From positions 1-5,478 of the forward strand of contig JAZDKP010000194.1 of the NCBI GenBank assembly GCA_043802925.1: a stretch of 5,478 nt of DNA, in the 5' to 3' direction. Below, piece by piece: positions 5,016 to 5,478 of the stretch. The notes beneath the pieces were generated by a model that had not been told where the DNA came from, made no database searches, and saw only the letters and a list, made by a program, of their open reading frames with translations. This DNA comes from JAZDKP01 sp043802925. GTDB lineage: Bacteria > Fibrobacterota > OXYB2-FULL-49-7 > JAEUSG01. Both the position numbers and the translations under genes were made by a program. Position 1 is the first letter of the stretch. Every line of letters begins with the position of its first letter.

Positions 5016-5478
5016 CTAAAATGAACAGGTTAAAAATATTTCCTTAGTCTTAGTGTTTTTGCCCTTCTTGGTTGTAGGTCTGTTATAATCAACATATTGA
5101 ATGCTGGTCTTTCTGCCCTGGGTATGTGCAATGGCAACCAACTCTTCAGGATCGATGTCGCTGGTCGTGTTGTAAGAAATGAGCAAGGTCGGAATATGTC
5201 TGGAGTTTTGAAAGATTTTTATAAATCCTTCAAAAGCAGTCTCGCGATTATAGAACTTTATATATAGGGGAAGGTCAGCCTTATGGTCGTAGGGATTGAT
5301 AATCTCATTTGCCTTCCCTGAAAATATTTGAACCAAATCGTCATACCACGATAAATGATGTTCGTATTCTCCCCCGCGAGCAGCATATGGGGAGTCAATA
5401 TAGAGAAGATCAGCATTAATCTTGGGAATCAGACCAACTGCATCCTCGTTAAATACTTCATTCTTCTGATGGTTATTG
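5016..5478 (-). CDS. DNA adenine methylase, D12 class, C-terminal part (cut by window edge)
   Basis: The frame is open from the window edge to a TAG at 5018-5016, giving 153 C-terminal residues of an N6-adenine DNA methyltransferase of the D12/Dam class (PF02086), which uses S-adenosylmethionine to methylate adenine in a specific site. Motif IV appears as ADLLYIDSPYAARGGEYEHH, with DSPY (5396-5385) in place of the usual DPPY. Later come FYNRETAFEGFIKIFQ, LLISYNTTSDIDPEEL (the SYN motif typical of D12 enzymes), and VDYNRPTTKKGKN before KEIFLTC. The AdoMet-binding N-terminal half is outside the window. Codons look AT-richer than in the carbohydrate genes, suggesting a different origin, as is common for restriction-modification genes. 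No restriction enzyme is visible here; the next gene downstream is the 40-codon ORF. The DNA target cannot be read from this fragment. Confidence 0.85.
   Translation of the reverse strand, partial: NNHQKNEVFNEDAVGLIPKINADLLYIDSPYAARGGEYEHHLSWYDDLVQIFSGKANEIINPYDHKADLPLYIKFYNRETAFEGFIKIFQNSRHIPTLLISYNTTSDIDPEELVAIAHTQGRKTSIQYVDYNRPTTKKGKNTKTKEIFLTCSF

Noticed and set aside
4881..5018. GIY-YIG protein as the restriction partner of the methylase
   Set aside because: GIY-YIG restriction enzymes such as Eco29kI and Hpy188I are much longer; this is the small stand-alone type, differs in composition from the methylase and is likely frameshifted.

Overview
The window looks like the edge of a surface-polysaccharide locus of an uncultured Gram-negative-type bacterium, next to a repeat-rich stretch and a DNA-modification gene. 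Carbohydrate genes with an O-antigen ligase imply an outer envelope carrying polysaccharide. Weak Shine-Dalgarno signals in front of the two large plus-strand genes, moderate-to-high GC, and a short GIY-YIG gene among small hairpin repeats would fit lineages such as Omnitrophota or the PVC group. That placement is a weak inference; no rRNA or other marker gene is present.

Layout. (1) 1-142, minus: the first 47 codons of a family 2 glycosyltransferase, cut by the window edge. (2) 143-715: a long divergent leader. It holds a strong hairpin and a second, mutually exclusive pairing just upstream of the glycosyltransferase start, a possible promoter for the plus strand and a smaller hairpin. (3) 716-2929, plus: a polytopic O-antigen ligase/Wzy-type protein with a TPR-like tail; its last codons lie in a 14-bp tandem repeat. 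(4) 2930-3247: a non-coding spacer with a 9-bp inverted repeat. (5) 3248-4270, plus: a membrane-anchored SGNH/GDSL-type esterase or acyltransferase. (6) 4271-4626: no convincing gene, but dense repeats: a 10-bp tandem array, 21-bp-period repeats, a C6/G6 hairpin and two diverged copies of a double-hairpin unit. (7) 4627-4887, minus: a small GIY-YIG nuclease whose stop codon lies inside a loop of the second double-hairpin unit and whose N-terminus looks frameshifted. (8) 4881-5003, minus: a 40-codon ORF with a good ribosome binding site, just downstream of the methylase. (9) 5016-5478, minus: the C-terminal 153 residues of a D12-class DNA adenine methylase, cut by the window edge.

How it fits together. 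The glycosyltransferase, ligase/polymerase and SGNH protein plausibly act in one pathway: building a glycan, then polymerising or ligating it, then trimming or acylating it at the membrane. The right-hand third appears to be a mosaic. An AT-richer methylase region is followed by a short, possibly truncated ORF, then a GC-richer GIY-YIG gene fused at its 3' end to hairpin repeats.

The most interesting signal is the pair of double-hairpin units at 4556-4597 and 4613-4659. Every stem difference between the two copies is a compensating pair change, and one copy overlaps the nuclease gene. This suggests a REP-like hairpin family associated with a GIY-YIG nuclease. The second signal is the two-state pairing in the glycosyltransferase leader. 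Both are read by eye and need genome-wide searches.
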